Translations under genes and position numbers: made by a program | Shown here: piece after piece, positions 35,592-49,159 of the stretch | Position numbering within the stretch: the first letter of the stretch is position 1 | Layout of the letters: every line of letters starts with the position of its first letter | Source of the DNA: Steromphala cineraria | Lineage: Eukaryota > Mollusca > Gastropoda > Trochida > Trochidae | Reading direction: 5' to 3' | DNA length: 64,000 bases | Assembly: GCA_916613615.1 (NCBI GenBank) | Contig: OU744726.1 | Span: 60,776,987 to 60,840,986, forward strand | Notes under the pieces: generated by a model | Told to the model about the DNA's origin: nothing | Databases searched by the model: none | The model's input: the letters and a program-made list of their open reading frames with translations, nothing else

Positions 35592-38159
35592 TTCAAGATA
35601 AATTTAGAAAATATGTTAAGATGGATTTCGTTTAATCTGGCAGGAGAGTTTTAAAAACAGTCACAGTAGTAAAACTTCTCATGATAAGTCAATTATTTGA
35701 AACCAACTTTTTTTTTTGTTAAAAAAAAAAAAACAGCCCCAAGATCATCTAATTGAAATCGCATGTTTTTTCAGATTCTGATCTTGTTGTTTAGAAACAC
35801 TTAGTAGTGATTTCAATAGTATTTTGCATTTGTACCTAATTAACTTTCATAAATCATTGGAAAAACTGGTTTTTGGTTTGGAAATGGAAAGTTTGATTTT
35901 ACATTCTGTGATTGCCTATAACAGATCATTCATCACAGTCAAGACAACTAAACTAGAGCATACAGTTGCAGTGGTGATATCAAACGGGATTAAACATCAG
36001 TTGGCTTTGTGTTGAATGTAAGAGACATCATCTCCATTGTATAAGTCACGACAAACTAGTTTAATCAGGCTTGTGTAAGGTGAAATCTAATTTCAGAAGT
36101 GTCATGTCGAAAAGAAATAATGCCATTTCAAAAACTAGACATTTAAGAATTATATACGATGTTTGTGTTTTCAATTTTAGACTGAAAATCAATAGATGTA
36201 TTTTGATGCAAATTTCTTTGATAATGCTGTTTTTGTTAATGCAGGAACATCTAATCAACTATTTTCGTCTGAAGTATATTTTCCCATGACAATGTGAAAA
36301 TGAAGAGACGGAAGTTTGCAGTTTTGATGAGTAACATTAAGAAACATTACATTTTTTATACATTTGAAATATGATTTATATTTCCAAATGTTGCTAGAAA
36401 GTATTTTGAATTTTGTCCTTATTTCATTTTTAATGATCCTCAGACCTTTTTTGAGACATTGTCCTCATAATACATTGAGGAGATTTTCTTAAACTTTTAA
36501 TAGAAATACCGTTGCCTTATTTCCGTTAACTTAACTTATGCGGTCTGATTAACTTTAACATTGTGATAACTCACCTCGTCATGCAAAAATTAAAACAAAA
36601 GCCGAAAAAACAAATCTTTAATTGGTTTAAACTGATCTCTGAAATAGAATGTTATTTCAAAACAAATTAAAAAAAATAATTGATTACAAAGGGTTATCTT
36701 GCATATGAATTATGTTTCCTGTAAACAAGATCACGTTACTACAAGGTAACTATGCAAATCATCTCTGCATAAATACTACCCGGCAAATGAGAGTTGTTTT
36801 GTTTTTTCTTATATCTATAAGACATGTGGATCATTTGAGATAGCTCGTTTTCAGATTGTAATGACCACAAATGTACTTTGTGCAGTAAAGATAATCATTT
36901 TCATTTCATATTGATTTGTGAATGTTATGGAATAAGATTCTGTTATGTATCATACTTTTATTATGTGAATTCTTATATAGTTACTATCATCTTCATCTGC
37001 AGAGTTACTTAACTATCTAAGTTTATATGTGTGTATGGATTTTGAATTAAGTCAAAACAGTATCAATAGTTGACTATTTACTTAACGTTATGCAGATGTA
37101 CATGTACATATCTACCTTGTAAATGCAATGGTAGACGTGTTTCCAACAACAAATTCCAAAATATTCGTATTTCTTTTGCTGTTTAGTATATATGTTGACC
37201 TTGTAGTCAACATTGATTAGAAATTACAAGATTATCTACAAATAAATGTTAAAGTAAATATTGTACCGCATTCAGCGTTACCCATGATACACTGGTGAAC
37301 CTCTTTGATTTCGTGAGTTTTAAATTGTTTAAAATAAGACTATTTAAAAGTTCAAATTTCTATTGAAAGTGATTTTTACAAATATATTAAATTGTAATTT
37401 ACATTATTCGAATATACAAATACATCGTTTATAATTGTAACCAAAGTGTCTTTCTGAAGGCTAAAACAGGGTATTCCCTTTCTTAAGGCTGTTTTCTTAT
37501 AAATCAATTCTTGGTCAAATTGGATAAGGGATCAAAAAGTTGTTGGCTCTTTGGATCTATAGCATGTAATTATGGCATCCTACCTGAAAAAACCCAAACG
37601 AATAATGAAATATTGTTTACAGAGCTCCTATTATTCATATCATATTGAGCTACAAAGCACCGTAATTTATCTTATAATTTGTCAAACTAAGATGATTAGA
37701 AATATATCAAGGTCACGGCATGCATAAGGCATGTTATCTTCCTCCCTCTTTGTGGCGAAGAAGATCAAAAAGGCTTTAATAATGAAGGAAAACTGTGGTA
37801 ATATGTAATGTAAGAGATAATTAGTACAGTTAATATTGTGTCCATTAGTTCTGAGGTAAGTAATCAGTCACTAAGTTTTGTTATTGAAGATTATTTATTA
37901 AATCAGAAAGAAATTAATGGCAGATAATTAATCTGTTTAAGTTTTCTGTGTGTTATTTAGTGATCTAATACAGATAGATCCTTTTGATTTGAATTTCACA
38001 TGAAACTCTGGTTTAGCATCCACTATTCAACTGCAAACTAAGGTAACTTGAATCAGACACATGTCAATTCTAACATTTCCAAGGCTGTTAGTGACATCAA
38101 CACTTGATGGCTTGCAGTAGGTAGTGAAGGTGATGATTTGGTCGGGTTAGAATATGGGC
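35592..38159. other. AT-rich DNA, nothing recognised
   Basis: A poly(T)-poly(A) inverted run lies at 35,708-35,733. No gene or known repeat is seen. Confidence 0.5.
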
Positions 38160-38275
38160 GAGTGAGTGAGGTATTGTTTTACGCTGCTTGGGCAATATTT
38201 CAGCGGTAACCGGCGTCAGTGTATAATCTGAAGTAGATTCAGTCAAACCGCCACTTCAATATTGACCGAAAGGCA
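38160..38275. repeat. Short gastropod-style interspersed repeat fragment
   Basis: 'gcgagtgagtgaggtattgt' then 'tttacgctgcttgggcaata' resembles, from memory, the 'gtgagtgagtt..ttttacgccgc..cagcaatatt' repeat abundant in abalone-type gastropods. It is diverged and its ends are not defined. Confidence 0.4.
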
Positions 38276-39800
38276 TAATAAGAAGAGAGAGAAATCAATT
38301 TTGAAATAATGATAATAAAATTAGTAATAAGTCCAATTTTATGGCGCCAAATCAATACACTCAGTGTATGCCCATAACCCTAAAAACATTATTGATATTA
38401 CTGTCACTTAGTGAACATGGGGGTAATTGTTTAGTTAAGATATGACTGTCGGAAGAGAATTGAGAATAGAAGAAAATGCTCAAGAAGGAATGTTATACAA
38501 AATTTATAAATGAGATGTTTTAGAAACCCCGAAATGCTTCTACATAACTCCCCTGTTAACATATGGGTTTTGTTACTTTAAAGATTTTTTGTTTTAGATT
38601 CAAATTAAGAGAGATAAGAAAAGATTAAAGCAAAAAGCAAATGCAGTAAACAGTGAATCAATCTCATGGAAAATGTTACATACATTGTACAGTTATTGAA
38701 AATCAGTTGTCTTTGCTGCATGGATGAATGGACAATGTCGTCTAAGAAATTTGTGTGAATTCAATAATGTCAGAATTTTAATCTTTCTTCCAATCAATTT
38801 CATGTTGGCTCGCACTTCAATGGTCATTCCTGGTGGATGGTGCATCAACCCTTATGGACCCATAGTGCTTCAGCTCTGTTAGAAGCAGCTGCTAAACACC
38901 TATTCAGTGCAACTCATTATTGACTCTCTGACTTTAGCAGGTGAAGGCTTAAACAATGCTTTCAGGAGCTCAAACTCTTTATCACAATAGCCAGAATTAT
39001 GGCAGGACAACACTCGTCGTTATAGTCTGTAGTGGAACCTTTGGGATTTTATGAACTTTTGAACCGTGAATGACAGGGTAATTAATTCCAATTCTATACT
39101 ACTCGACAATAGTTTAGAATAACCATCAAATGATGCTATGAAATTGTAGTAATGATTGGGATGGTACAATTGATATATGCTTTCTCGAAACTCAAATTAT
39201 TACCAAAGTGTCCTGCATTTGTCATTAATGGATCTTGATTAACACGTCCACAATAGAAGTAAACTGAGAGATGTTTAGAAGAAGTCCATGGACTTTGTTT
39301 ACAAAAAGGCATTTTTTTACGTCATTAGGACCCCATTGTAAAGAGGACAGTTTTTCATTATTGGGGTTCGAATAAACTTTCAAACTTTCTTTAAATCATT
39401 ATTAGGGCGTTTATTCCGAGACATGGATAATAGAGTCACTTGTTCTTATGATATTAGCGATGGAAAATAGGACATTACGCTTTTCACAGAGTCTAAACTT
39501 TTTTCTTGTAGTATATAATCATCTCAAATCACATTCATCAATTGTATTTTCAGCTGTTATGTCTTAGCTTTTCAGACACTTAGCAAATAGACTCAAGAAA
39601 CCAATTTAAGGTAATGTAAGAATAACGCTCTTTCATCCTGCTTAGACTCATTTATAGTATTTCTTTTCTTCAGCTTTATGTAAAACATGTGAGAAACTAA
39701 AGGTCAAGTTATTTAACAGAAACAGGATTCGATTCAATTTAACAGAAATGTTTTTGCTTAGTACCACTGTGAAGATACCTTGTACGTCTAGACTTTATTA
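38276..39800. other. AT-rich DNA, nothing recognised
   Basis: No gene is seen. Confidence 0.5.
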
Positions 39801-39992
39801 AAGGATTCGATTCAATTTACAGACAACCTGAATACATCAAATATAACAAGCAAAACACAAGTTGACTTTGTCTCATATATCAATCAATCAAACTGACACT
39901 ATAACATTGAACTCTTGACCCCGACTCACTACAGAACATTCATTGCTGACCACAAAACATCAACACGCTCCCTCTGTCCCTCATATACTACA

Positions 39993-40215
39993 CATTAGAC
40001 AGACAGACAGACAGATAATTTATTTGAGTCTAACCTCACATATAAAATACACAATACATATATACATTTTAAAAGTACACGAACGTGAGCCACCCAATAA
40101 GGGTTATGATCAACTATAATTAAATTAAATGGTAAAAGGTGTGTATTCCACAAGGATCAACATATTCAGATCAATATTAGATCAGAGGGGTTCTCAAAGA
40201 GACAGACGGACAGAC
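39993..40215. repeat. (ACAG)n microsatellites bracketing ~200 bp
   Basis: 'agacagacagacagacagat' at about 39,997-40,016 and 'agacagacggacagacaata' at about 40,200. The segment between, 'ataatttatttgagtc...', resembles the inverted 3' tail of a LINE, but no coding part is present. Confidence 0.5.
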
Positions 40216-41144
40216 AATAGTCTATCAACGTCTCACTTCTGTAAATAGCTTAAATACGTTTACATTTATACACACAATTTGTTTCTAAAATATGTAGATA
40301 ACCATTCAAAACAAAATTATGAGAGACATTATTTAAACATCATTATAACAAGTCTTTCATAAAATGTATGTTCAAAAAGCAGATTTTGGTTGAAAACAGA
40401 AATCGGACGATTATCTATTCGGGGTTAATTTATGAGTGTGGGCGCTTGCATTCGTACATGCCTATAATCCCAATGATCACGTATATTAGCTTATTCACCT
40501 GATTCAAGATTTGAATTGAGCAGGATTCAAATTTGGTGTACTTAAGCTTAAAGAAGATGAATTTGATATATTTCTTTTATCCCGGTGACATTGAGCTTTT
40601 ACAAGATTTTCCTTGAATAAAGGATTAAAAGGGTGAATGTCATGTATATACACATATACATAAGTTTGTGTATCATTATCGAGCATTTACACATATACAA
40701 TTATATATGTGTACAATTGTAAAGGTAATAGATATTCCCACAATTATGCAGGTGTATCTCTCAATACAACATCTTTTGGATTTTTGGGTCTCCAAGGCGT
40801 AGCGTAACGTAGTGAAGCTGAGGGAACACAATTCAAACAGGAGGTGTATTGAGTGATGCACCGAGGGAAGTGTGGTCGAGTTATGAAAGTTGTTTAAAAA
40901 ACTTTCCATCTTTCTATACATTTATATGTATGTATATACGTCTTGATAACTAGATATATATAATATTTACGATAAAACATCTAAATTGGGCTTAAAAACA
41001 TAAACTTCATTTCATTTTAATTTGCTACAAATTAGCACCTATACATAGGCTTGTATAGGAAATGTACCAACAGAGACATGACGCAACAGAAAGTTCCTCT
41101 GCTTGTATTAACCTTCAGTAGCTCAGTTGATAAGTCATAAAAAG
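40216..41144. other. Spacer, nothing recognised
   Basis: A somewhat GC-richer patch at 40,785-40,880 has no identifiable origin. Confidence 0.45.
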
Positions 41145-41362
41145 TTGATCCCACCTCTGTTCTAATTAGACAAAACCCGTGGTTTTCGGCAGTTTCTCAT
41201 GGCCAAAAAACTTTGTAACACGTTCCTTTTGATGTTTTTTAGCAAATGTCAACGCTTCCCGCATTGAAAGGTTGGTTTATATCACAATACCTTTGCCATG
41301 ATTCAGTAGCCAAATAATTTTGTTTTTAGGACAGCGTGAATGATTGTACAACTAACTTTGAT
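41145..41362. mobile_element. Hairpin-TIR MITE, truncated at both ends
   Basis: Family interior only: 'cctctgttctaattagacaa', 'tttagcaaatgtcaacgctt', 'catgattcagtagccaaata' and 'acagcgtgaatgattgtaca'. Both terminal repeats are lost or eroded. Confidence 0.7.
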
Positions 41363-42840
41363 ATATTGATTTTTTTACAACTTACACACCTACAAAAAAT
41401 GTAAAGTATACTAAATTTGAATATGACAATATGACTTTCATTATTTTCACATCATTTTTGAAATATGAGACAAATTTAGAATATGTAAACTGTATAAGTC
41501 TGGGTCATGTCGTGTTTAGACATTATCAGCTAGAGAGATGTCAATTCGAATGCAATTTTTGAATATGTGTCAATCTGTCCTTCATACTTTCAGTTCTAAT
41601 CATATAACGACTGGATGGAGACGATAGAGAGAACAAGGTTTCAGTGATGGTTGACATCCACTCAAAAATGCATTTTTCCATTCTTTATCAAATTGTGATA
41701 ACGGCTTCCTATATGCTCTATTGTACTTAAGTGACTGACAGTACAATGACGTTTGGAACTAAATCAGTCTTATCAGAATGTTTAGAATGTTTAGAATGTT
41801 CTTCGATGATATTTCTTTTTAGATCTCTAAAATTTGGCTTTAACAGAATAAAATTGACATGAACACATAATATATTTCAGTCAGTCAGAATTAGAGTTGT
41901 TCAATATCCTGTAGTGGCACCTTTGTCATCAATAATCGCAGTAGTGCCTTCTCATTGAACGTACTAAAATGTTCGTCGGTACTTATTTGCACTGGTTGAC
42001 ATTGTTACGTGTTATACTTTCCTTTACAGGTTAGTTTATATAGACACATTTCAATGTAGACGCAATTTGTGTTTTTGGAAATGTGCATTTACGATAATGT
42101 TAAGCAATGGTTGAATTAATGAAGCATGTTTTCTTCCAGAAGTGTCAGTGAAATCAGTAAAACAAAATATTTCCATTGCTTTTATATTGAACAAAGGTAT
42201 TTACGGAGAATGTGTTACATACCTATTAGTTTCTTCGTGACGACAATGGTAATATTAGAACTGTTTACTGTCACATACAAACAAAATATGATATGATTGA
42301 TGATGTTTGTAATGCCGTCAGACCTCTCCTCCCATTAGAAGGCTAACATTACCATCCATCTGATTGATACATGAGAAGTCATAAGAAAACAATTAGTTAT
42401 ATTATATGTAATGTATTTTTGAAGTTTGTTTTAGAATCTAATCCAATTAATTCTAACTAAAATCATTTCTTTGAATTGATGAAATGATACATAACAGGTA
42501 GTTGCCGTTCATGTCATTATTTATCGAGAAGTATGTTTTGTTAATGAATCTGTCATGTTTTATCAACAGATATGTAGCAATTACATTTGAGAATTTATAA
42601 TTTAAATCCCAAAAAAATTAGATAAAGTGCAAAATATTTTTTTTTTAAATAATCAAAATCACTTTTTTGCTTAGGCCTTTTAAAATTCTTATGCTTTCCT
42701 AAATTAAATTGATAAGCCCCTTATCAATGCCACCTTACCAAAACTTTTAAACATCTACAAGTGAACGCTCCATTTGTGTCGCATTCAACGTACGAATAGA
42801 ACTGAAAATCTATTTTTTGTACTATGAAATTACTCATATG

Positions 42841-42890
42841 CCGCTGCCTGCGGCCTGGGTCTAAATAAAGTTCAGTTCAGTTCAGTTCAG
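42841..42890 (+). mobile_element. 3' tail of a severely truncated non-LTR element with (TTCAG)4 end
   Basis: 'gcctgcggcctgggtctaaa' then 'taaag' and four TTCAG units. Short simple-sequence tails of this kind replace poly(A) in CR1/RTE-type LINEs and their SINEs. The upstream body is too short to classify. Confidence 0.5.
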
Positions 42891-43000
42891 AATAGTACAA
42901 GGAAAATTATGAAATTAAACAATAACTGAGAGGCTGAGGTTTTTATCTGTTTATTTAAAACAATAAAGGATTGTTAAATTCCTGCAAAATATTCCTTATA

Positions 43001-43720
43001 CACTCACGGGCAAAAGAAAGTATAGGTCCTTCATATTGATATAAATTAAATACTTTTGATCATACCAAATGTTACTTAAACTTAACATAATGGCATGCCT
43101 TAAAACACATAATAAATATCGCAAAAACGGAACTTGTGTTGCCCTATGTTTTAGAAACCGGAAAAATAGTGAATTCCGTTTAAAACCAATTGCTTGAAAA
43201 TTAAGTGCATAAAATATGTATCAATCGATTTACTGGATACTGTCATATCATAGCAACTGAAAAAACACAAACAGATTGGCAAGTTTGACACAGGAACAAC
43301 GAGATAGAGCTATTGGAATGGCTGAAATGGGAGCAACACCCGGCAATATTGCTCGAACGTTCCATTTCATGCCACTGACAGTGTCCAGGCTTATGTAATG
43401 TCATAGACAGACTGGTCGGACCCAGGACAGATTCAAAAGTGGAAAATCACGTGTTACAACGCATTAAGAAGATCACTACATCCGGACAATTCATCTGAGG
43501 AACAGATTTGTAACGACAACGGAAACAGCGCCAACGGCTCTTGGTCATCGTGTTAGTAGACGTACAGTGTCTAGGAGATAACGTGTAGCAGGGATTCAGG
43601 CTTATCGGCAGGGATTCAGGCTGGACCCCTCAACATAAGACCTGTCGACTTCAATGGGCGCGATGAGTTTTCAGCACAGACCCTGTTACCATCAGGCAAA
43701 TGACAAGTAGATTTTGGCTG
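43001..43720 (+). mobile_element. Tc1/mariner-type element, left end plus partial transposase, right end lost
   Basis: TA (42,999-43,000) is followed by CACTCACGGGCAAAAGAAAG, a terminal sequence typical of Tc1-like elements, and 285 bp later a Tc1 transposase reading frame begins. No inverted right end was found, so the copy is truncated somewhere before about 43,750. Confidence 0.75.
43285..43640 (+). pseudogene. Tc1-like transposase pseudogene, DNA-binding region only
   Basis: Reading from 43,285, 'LTQEQRDRAIGMAEMGATPG' with 'NIARTFHFMPLTVSRL' is the first helix-turn-helix of a Tc1 transposase. 'GRTQDRFKSGKSRVTT' gives the GRPR-type linker, and 'DHYIRTIHLRNRFVTTTETA' with 'HRVSRRTVSRR' is the second helix-turn-helix. 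At least three in-frame stops interrupt this frame (after SRLM, after VTTH and after VSRR) but there is no frameshift up to 'AGIQAYR'. The catalytic DDE part is not recognisable downstream. In the family this protein binds the inverted ends and cuts at TA; here it is dead. Confidence 0.85.
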
Positions 43721-43749
43721 AATCGCTTGGCTTACTTACAGGCCATAAT

Positions 43750-44845
43750 TTGGGCATATACATAAAGGAATTTGCGTCAGATTCTTTCGGGTTAAATAGT
43801 TAACAAAGAATCTCTCAAAGAACATGAATTAAAGATTGTCATGTAATGTGTTTTGTTAGAAAATAAGCCCACAGATGAATTTGTAACGTTTCTAAAAAAA
43901 CACCAAGGACATCAGAATCTGAGTTAATCACTCATATTAAAGAAAATGTTATGATTATCTCAGCCATTATCTGCCTGTCTCTGTTAGAGTAACTCTTTGA
44001 GCTACATTCAACCTTAGCATATACATACTGTGTGTACATATCTTCTTAGTCTTGCCAAGACGATCATGTACATTTTAGCTACAGGGATGAAAATATGATA
44101 TGAAATAATGATTTGAATATTCATACACTCTAATACAAACATATTTATAAAGAACGTAAATATTCTCACGTTCATTTAATAAAAATGTACTTTTTGAAAT
44201 TTAAGCAATGTAAAACTGCCCATTTTGACTCTTGATTTGACATCTTGAAAATTACTTCAGAACTGAACCTTATTTGAGTGTATACAATAATAAATAAATG
44301 TCTAAGCTACATGCAAACATTAGTTAACTGGCTAAGTTTGCAAGCAGGCGGCTTAAGGACAATTAGCTTTGACAATAATGTCAACAGACTTAACATTTCG
44401 AGCATAAATTTGTGTGTATTGAGACAAATTTGTAAATTGACTGTCAAAGTTGTTGTTAACGATATTAATTATTCCAATCAAATGTGCCGAGCCTTTTGAA
44501 CCACCAGTTAGGGCCCCATCCAATTTACAGAGACTCGGACAAGGACCCTGATTTTATCAAATATGAAATGAAATAGGGGTTTGTCTTGATCCGAGATCTC
44601 AATCAATCAAACTGACACACTAACACTGAACTCCTAACACAGGTCATGCCTGTGATTGACCATAGAGGACTTTTTGCTGGATTACTGCGGTTTCTCCGGG
44701 GAGTTTTTCCCCCTCTACTTATGTTGAGAACGTGTCATTTAAGTTAGATTATTTGATAATAAACATCTATTAAGCATCACATAAATACAATCAATGGATT
44801 AATTAACAGGGCATTCTGTTTGGGTAGTTAATGACATTTTTACCT
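43750..44845. other. Spacer within the diverged duplications, nothing coding
   Basis: 44,520-44,640 aligns loosely with 47,277-47,420 and 39,810-39,940. No gene is supported. Confidence 0.45.
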
Positions 44846-45148
44846 ACGAGGGCAGGAATATCGGGGTTCATATTTTTCATATGATGCCCAAAAGCAAAAT
44901 ATAACTTTTAAGTGATGTCACGTAATAAACAATGCTTTTTCGTCATGGATCACAATGACGTTTCTTTCTATGTGCGCCAGCAGCTATTTTGCCTCTGTTT
45001 GGCACATATTTTTAGTGTTAATTTCATTTCGTGACTTTGGACTTTTATGTCATTGATCACTATGACGTTATTTTCTATGTGCGCCTCTAAGCTTTATTAT
45101 AATTTTGTGACTTTGGTCATAAAAAGAATATCATATTCCTGCCCGTGA
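44846..45148. mobile_element. Short element with GGGCAGGAATAT inverted ends
   Basis: GGGCAGGAATAT at 44,849-44,860 is inverted at 45,133-45,144. The interior has two direct copies, about 106 bp apart, of 'atcacaatgacgt..cttt' / 'atcactatgacgtta' followed by 'ttctatgtgcgcc' (44,949 and 45,055), each near a 'gtgactttgg' motif. No ORF is seen. Superfamily unknown. Confidence 0.6.
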
Positions 45149-46184
45149 TATAGTATGTTTACAACGGTTCTCTATACATTTCAGTACACCACTTGATGTC
45201 TCTCGGAAAATACTAAATATAGACAATCGTTTTAGACAATGCATTTTTCAATCACATCGAATTATGTCAACCAAATTGATATTTGAAATAAGTATGTTGG
45301 GTTAAGTAAGCCATTTGCATTTAAAATAGTTATGTTAGTGGGAAAAGGTGCAATAAGTTTTAAATGCATAAAAAAGGTTTCAGCTCCCAGAATTATTTAG
45401 ATTGTCCGATCAATTCTCTTTGTAAAATAAGTATTGTTCACTGTCGAACAGGCCGGGAAGTATGATATAATTGATGTTGTTCGAAATGCCTTGTGACCTC
45501 TTCTCACATTAGAAAAGCTATTTTGTGTCCCTTAAGTTGTCTCGGTCACAGTGTTAACCTTCTGATTGGTGCATCATTCCTGAAAGTAAGCTCTGCAATT
45601 CTTGTCATAATAACTCTTCCTATTAGGATTACGTCTTGTTCTCAAAGTCTTGAAAAGGAAAAGTCCAACATTTAAACAGCTTTATGCCGTAAAGCATACC
45701 TTGCGTTGAATTATGATTTACCGGAAATTGAAAGGTGATGTGATAAAAGTTCTTCAAGATATTTAGTACACACAACACTAATGTCAAAAACGCCAAAAAG
45801 AAGTAATGACCTGTTGTTTTGATAGTAATTCACACGATTGTCATCTGATAACAGGTGAAAGAGTCCATGTTTAAAAATTGTCATTCAGATGATGACAGGT
45901 ATACTGTTGATTGCTGTTAGCTCTAGACAAACGAGCCTCCGAGCATGTTGATTAACCAATTTGAGGGAAATTGAGGAAAGACATAATTACTCTCGTATAT
46001 CGGAAATGGTAGCCCTGTGATGCTCAATTTCAATTGGTTCGATTACAGAGTGCAGAGAGGACAAAACTTTACTTTCAGCAGAATAAGCATTTTATGCCGA
46101 GATGCAGTAATATCATACTTTTGTTTGGTTCTAATTAAGTATTTGTAGCTTTTTTATTTGTCCACCTTCATCCAACAAAGTCGG
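45149..46184. other. Part of the diverged duplications, nothing coding
   Basis: 45,430-45,590 and 45,880-45,990 pair with 48,590-48,720 and 49,005-49,100. Confidence 0.5.
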
Positions 46185-46335
46185 GGGTGTGTGATAGCGC
46201 AGTGGTCAGTGAGATCAACATGTCCAGGGTTCGAATCTCGCCAGGAATTCGGCAACATGTCTACAGTAGATACCTGTTCTACACACTGAGCAGAAAGGTT
46301 TTGGTGCAATGCTACACTAAATATCAGTACATGAA
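46185..46335 (+). mobile_element. tRNA-derived SINE remnant
   Basis: Consensus A box TAGCGCAGTGG (46,195-46,205) and B box GGTTCGAATC (46,228-46,237), 33 bp apart, as in an RNA polymerase III promoter. No closed tRNA cloverleaf is formed. The body ('acagtagatacctgttctac') is short and unlike the SINE at 20.8 kb. Confidence 0.7.
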
Positions 46336-47353
46336 TCATAACATATGTAGTGAAATTGCAACATGATGCGTTCCGTTTTTTCAATGCTAGGGTACATCAA
46401 AGACATTTAGATTGCATATTTCCTCAAGAATAAGCAGGTACACGTAAGTGAACAAACTTAAGGGACCCAGCTGTATACAGTCGTTATATAAAAACAGTTG
46501 AGAAATGATTATTGTTAATTAAAATTAATAGTATTTACGTAAATCACACAAAAAAGTTTTATACAAATTTGAAATAAGTATTATGATTCATAAGTAAGCA
46601 AGAAATACAAAAATTAGTTTTTAATAAGGTAATCTAAGTACCATGCTTTCCAAACTGGGAATTAATGATCCATTTGAAACTTTGAAATATGTATTAGTCT
46701 GGGTCACATCACGATCAGACATAATTAGCTTCATTGCTGTCGTTTTAAAATAGAGCTGAAATCACTTATCAGTCCTTTCTTCCAGGGATTATAGCCTCAG
46801 TAACAACACTCTAGCAACGTTCACACTTTTAAGAAATTGTTGAAATTTTAAACGCTTCATTGAGTGTACCTTAAAAGCTTATGATACTATGACACGCCCC
46901 ATCCTCCCCCATGGCTGTGCAGTTTGTTGGTTTGGAAAACTCAGCCTTGTTTAAAAAGTCCACCTAAAATTTTTACACATTCTGATGATCTCCGAAGCTC
47001 GATCTCAAACGTAATGGTAAATGACGAGTTTGTTGCAAATTGTCATAGATAACTGACACGTTTTGCACAAAAACGAAAGCTGGTTACATGTAGATACAAA
47101 CATACAGTTAATTATGGGTTTCTCATTCAAGTTAAAAACTTTAAAATTATGAATAAATGATAGATAAATCTTATATTATAGATAAATCTTTAACCTTTCT
47201 TGCATTATGACGTTCTGCTTCCATCTCTGCTCATAATCAATTATAAGCGACAAATGTCTAACCAACTGGAAGGCCTCATTTCAGTTTAGAGACAATCTGA
47301 TAACATTCTTGATTTAATCAATTATGAAAAGAAATTTATGAAAACGGCATTTA
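46336..47353. other. Spacer, nothing recognised
   Basis: AT-rich sequence; no gene is seen. Confidence 0.45.
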
Positions 47354-47605
47354 ACTTTATCTGATATCTCAATCAAAGAAACTGACGCGTTATCATTGGA
47401 CGTTTGAACAGAACCCGACCAATTATGAGAAGCAAATAGCCATGTAACTTTATCTGAAATCTCAATCAAAGAAACTGACACGTTATCATTGGAAGTTTGA
47501 ACAGAACCCGACCAATTATGAGAAGCAAATAGCCATTTAACTTTATCTGATATCTCAATCAAAGAAACTGACACGTTATCAGTGGACGTTTAAACAGAAC
47601 CTGAC
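47354..47605. repeat. 93-bp minisatellite, ~2.7 copies
   Basis: 'actttatctgatatctcaat' begins at 47,354, 47,447 and 47,540, an exact 93-bp period. Because 93 is divisible by three, the minus strand stays open and gives a repeated 'VSLIEISDKV.WLFASHNWS' peptide, but nothing else suggests it is translated. Confidence 0.95.
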
Positions 47606-48102
47606 CAACCACAGTAGTCTTCTTAATGTCTCAAGTGTTCAAAAAATACAAGAGTAAAATATATATTATTTCTAGTTATGTCCCTTAAAGTATATATTTA
47701 TCTCATTACAATTTATACCTACAACCAGTCAGTTTATCTACACCGGAGTAACTTAAAGACTATTGGCTAAAAACAAAGATCGAATCTGTATCCCTGTAAG
47801 AAGTTGCGATCTAACTTTGATTCTATTGAATAAGATACAAATGTCGTGCTGGCGTCAGATAAAAATGATTTAATCAAGATCACACTATTACCCTAGCCGA
47901 ATTGAAATCGTACAAGAATTGTCATGAAATAAGGATTAAAGTGTTGTATGCATGGTGTGTAACTACTTATACAAGCTTAAAATCAGACTGACTCCATCAC
48001 TATCGGGAATCAGATTAGATATACATGTGTACCAGTAATAACTATGAATTAGAAAGGTTGTTGAATTTGAAACAAGTTTCCATTTTAGAATAACAAGATT
48101 GA
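47606..48102. other. Spacer, nothing recognised
   Basis: No gene or repeat is seen. Confidence 0.45.
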
Positions 48103-48457
48103 AAGGGGAAGTAGCACGTTTTTAAAGGGGAATAAGGTGATTTCATAAAAACTAAAATTAACAGTTCCAATTGAAAGACAATGCATTTAAACTAAATGGA
48201 GCAGTAATAATTCAAACATATCATGTAAAATTTAGCCATGTGATTCCTTTTTCTTACACAAAATGAATTAAAGGTGTTCACACAAAATGGCCGTCCATAG
48301 TATTTTAGGTGAATCTTCATACTTTGTCCTCTGACTATGGATAAATGGCTTGTGGTATGAGATTTTCGACACAATCATATAATAATTTATTATTAAAGTA
48401 CAATTAGCAGTAAACAATTTAAGAAATAAAATTACCAAACAAAGTGCTATTGCCCCT
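48103..48457. mobile_element. Kolobok/T2-like MITE, full length but diverged
   Basis: AAGGGGAAGTAGCACGTTTTT on the left, AAGTGCTATTGCCCCT on the right, with the family body between ('ttccttttt', 'gaattaaaggtgttcacaca'). The flanks read TTGA on both sides, presumably decayed TTAA. Confidence 0.8.
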
Positions 48458-49155
48458 TTGATTTTTAGGAAAAACACATTAAAATATAGAAAATGGTATG
48501 GGAAAACTAATGCATATTCGACAAAAGGTTTGTAAGATATGTTAGAGCCCAAATCTATTCATCGTGACATTATTTCCACATTAATACTGTTTACTGTCCC
48601 ACACAAGCCAGCCCATTGATATGATTGATATACTATGTAATGTATTCTGACTTGTTGTACCATTAGGAAGGCTAGTTAGAGCCCTTTTAGTTGTCACTAG
48701 GTTCGTCATTAACCATCTAATTGGTAAATGATAATTTATCAGACATCATCGATCAAGATCACTGAGACAGAACACTACTGCTGTCACACGAACTCCTCAT
48801 ATTAGCCAAATGTCTTTTTCTCAAATAGCTTCAAAAGAAAACAACAATCCCTTCATATCAAATCTTTATCCTCAAATGCATCCTTGTCAATACAGATAAT
48901 TTGAAATATAAGATCAAAGACAACACTTTGAAAAAGACATACATGTATGCTGACAGATGATCAGTTTTATCCATAACATAAACCTGTTTCGAACATTGTA
49001 ATTCTAATGATGACGGGTAATCTTGATTGCTGTGTTCTCTAGACAGAGGGACCTTCTAGCATGACGATTAAGTCAAATCCCTGAGGGAAACACTTGTAAT
49101 CACTCTCCCATACTGTTGATGCTAACAATGACTCACTCAATAGCAATGGACTTGA

Positions 49156-49159
49156 TTAA
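49156..49159. repeat. TTAA target duplication, left side of the piggyBac element
   Basis: TTAA directly precedes CCCATATATGCATA; its partner is at 52,808-52,811. TTAA duplication is the hallmark of piggyBac insertion. Confidence 0.95.

Noticed and set aside
46154..46384. Minus-strand ORF with 'WRDSNPGHVDLTDHCAIT'
   Set aside because: Antisense of the tRNA-like A and B boxes of the SINE remnant at 46,185-46,335.
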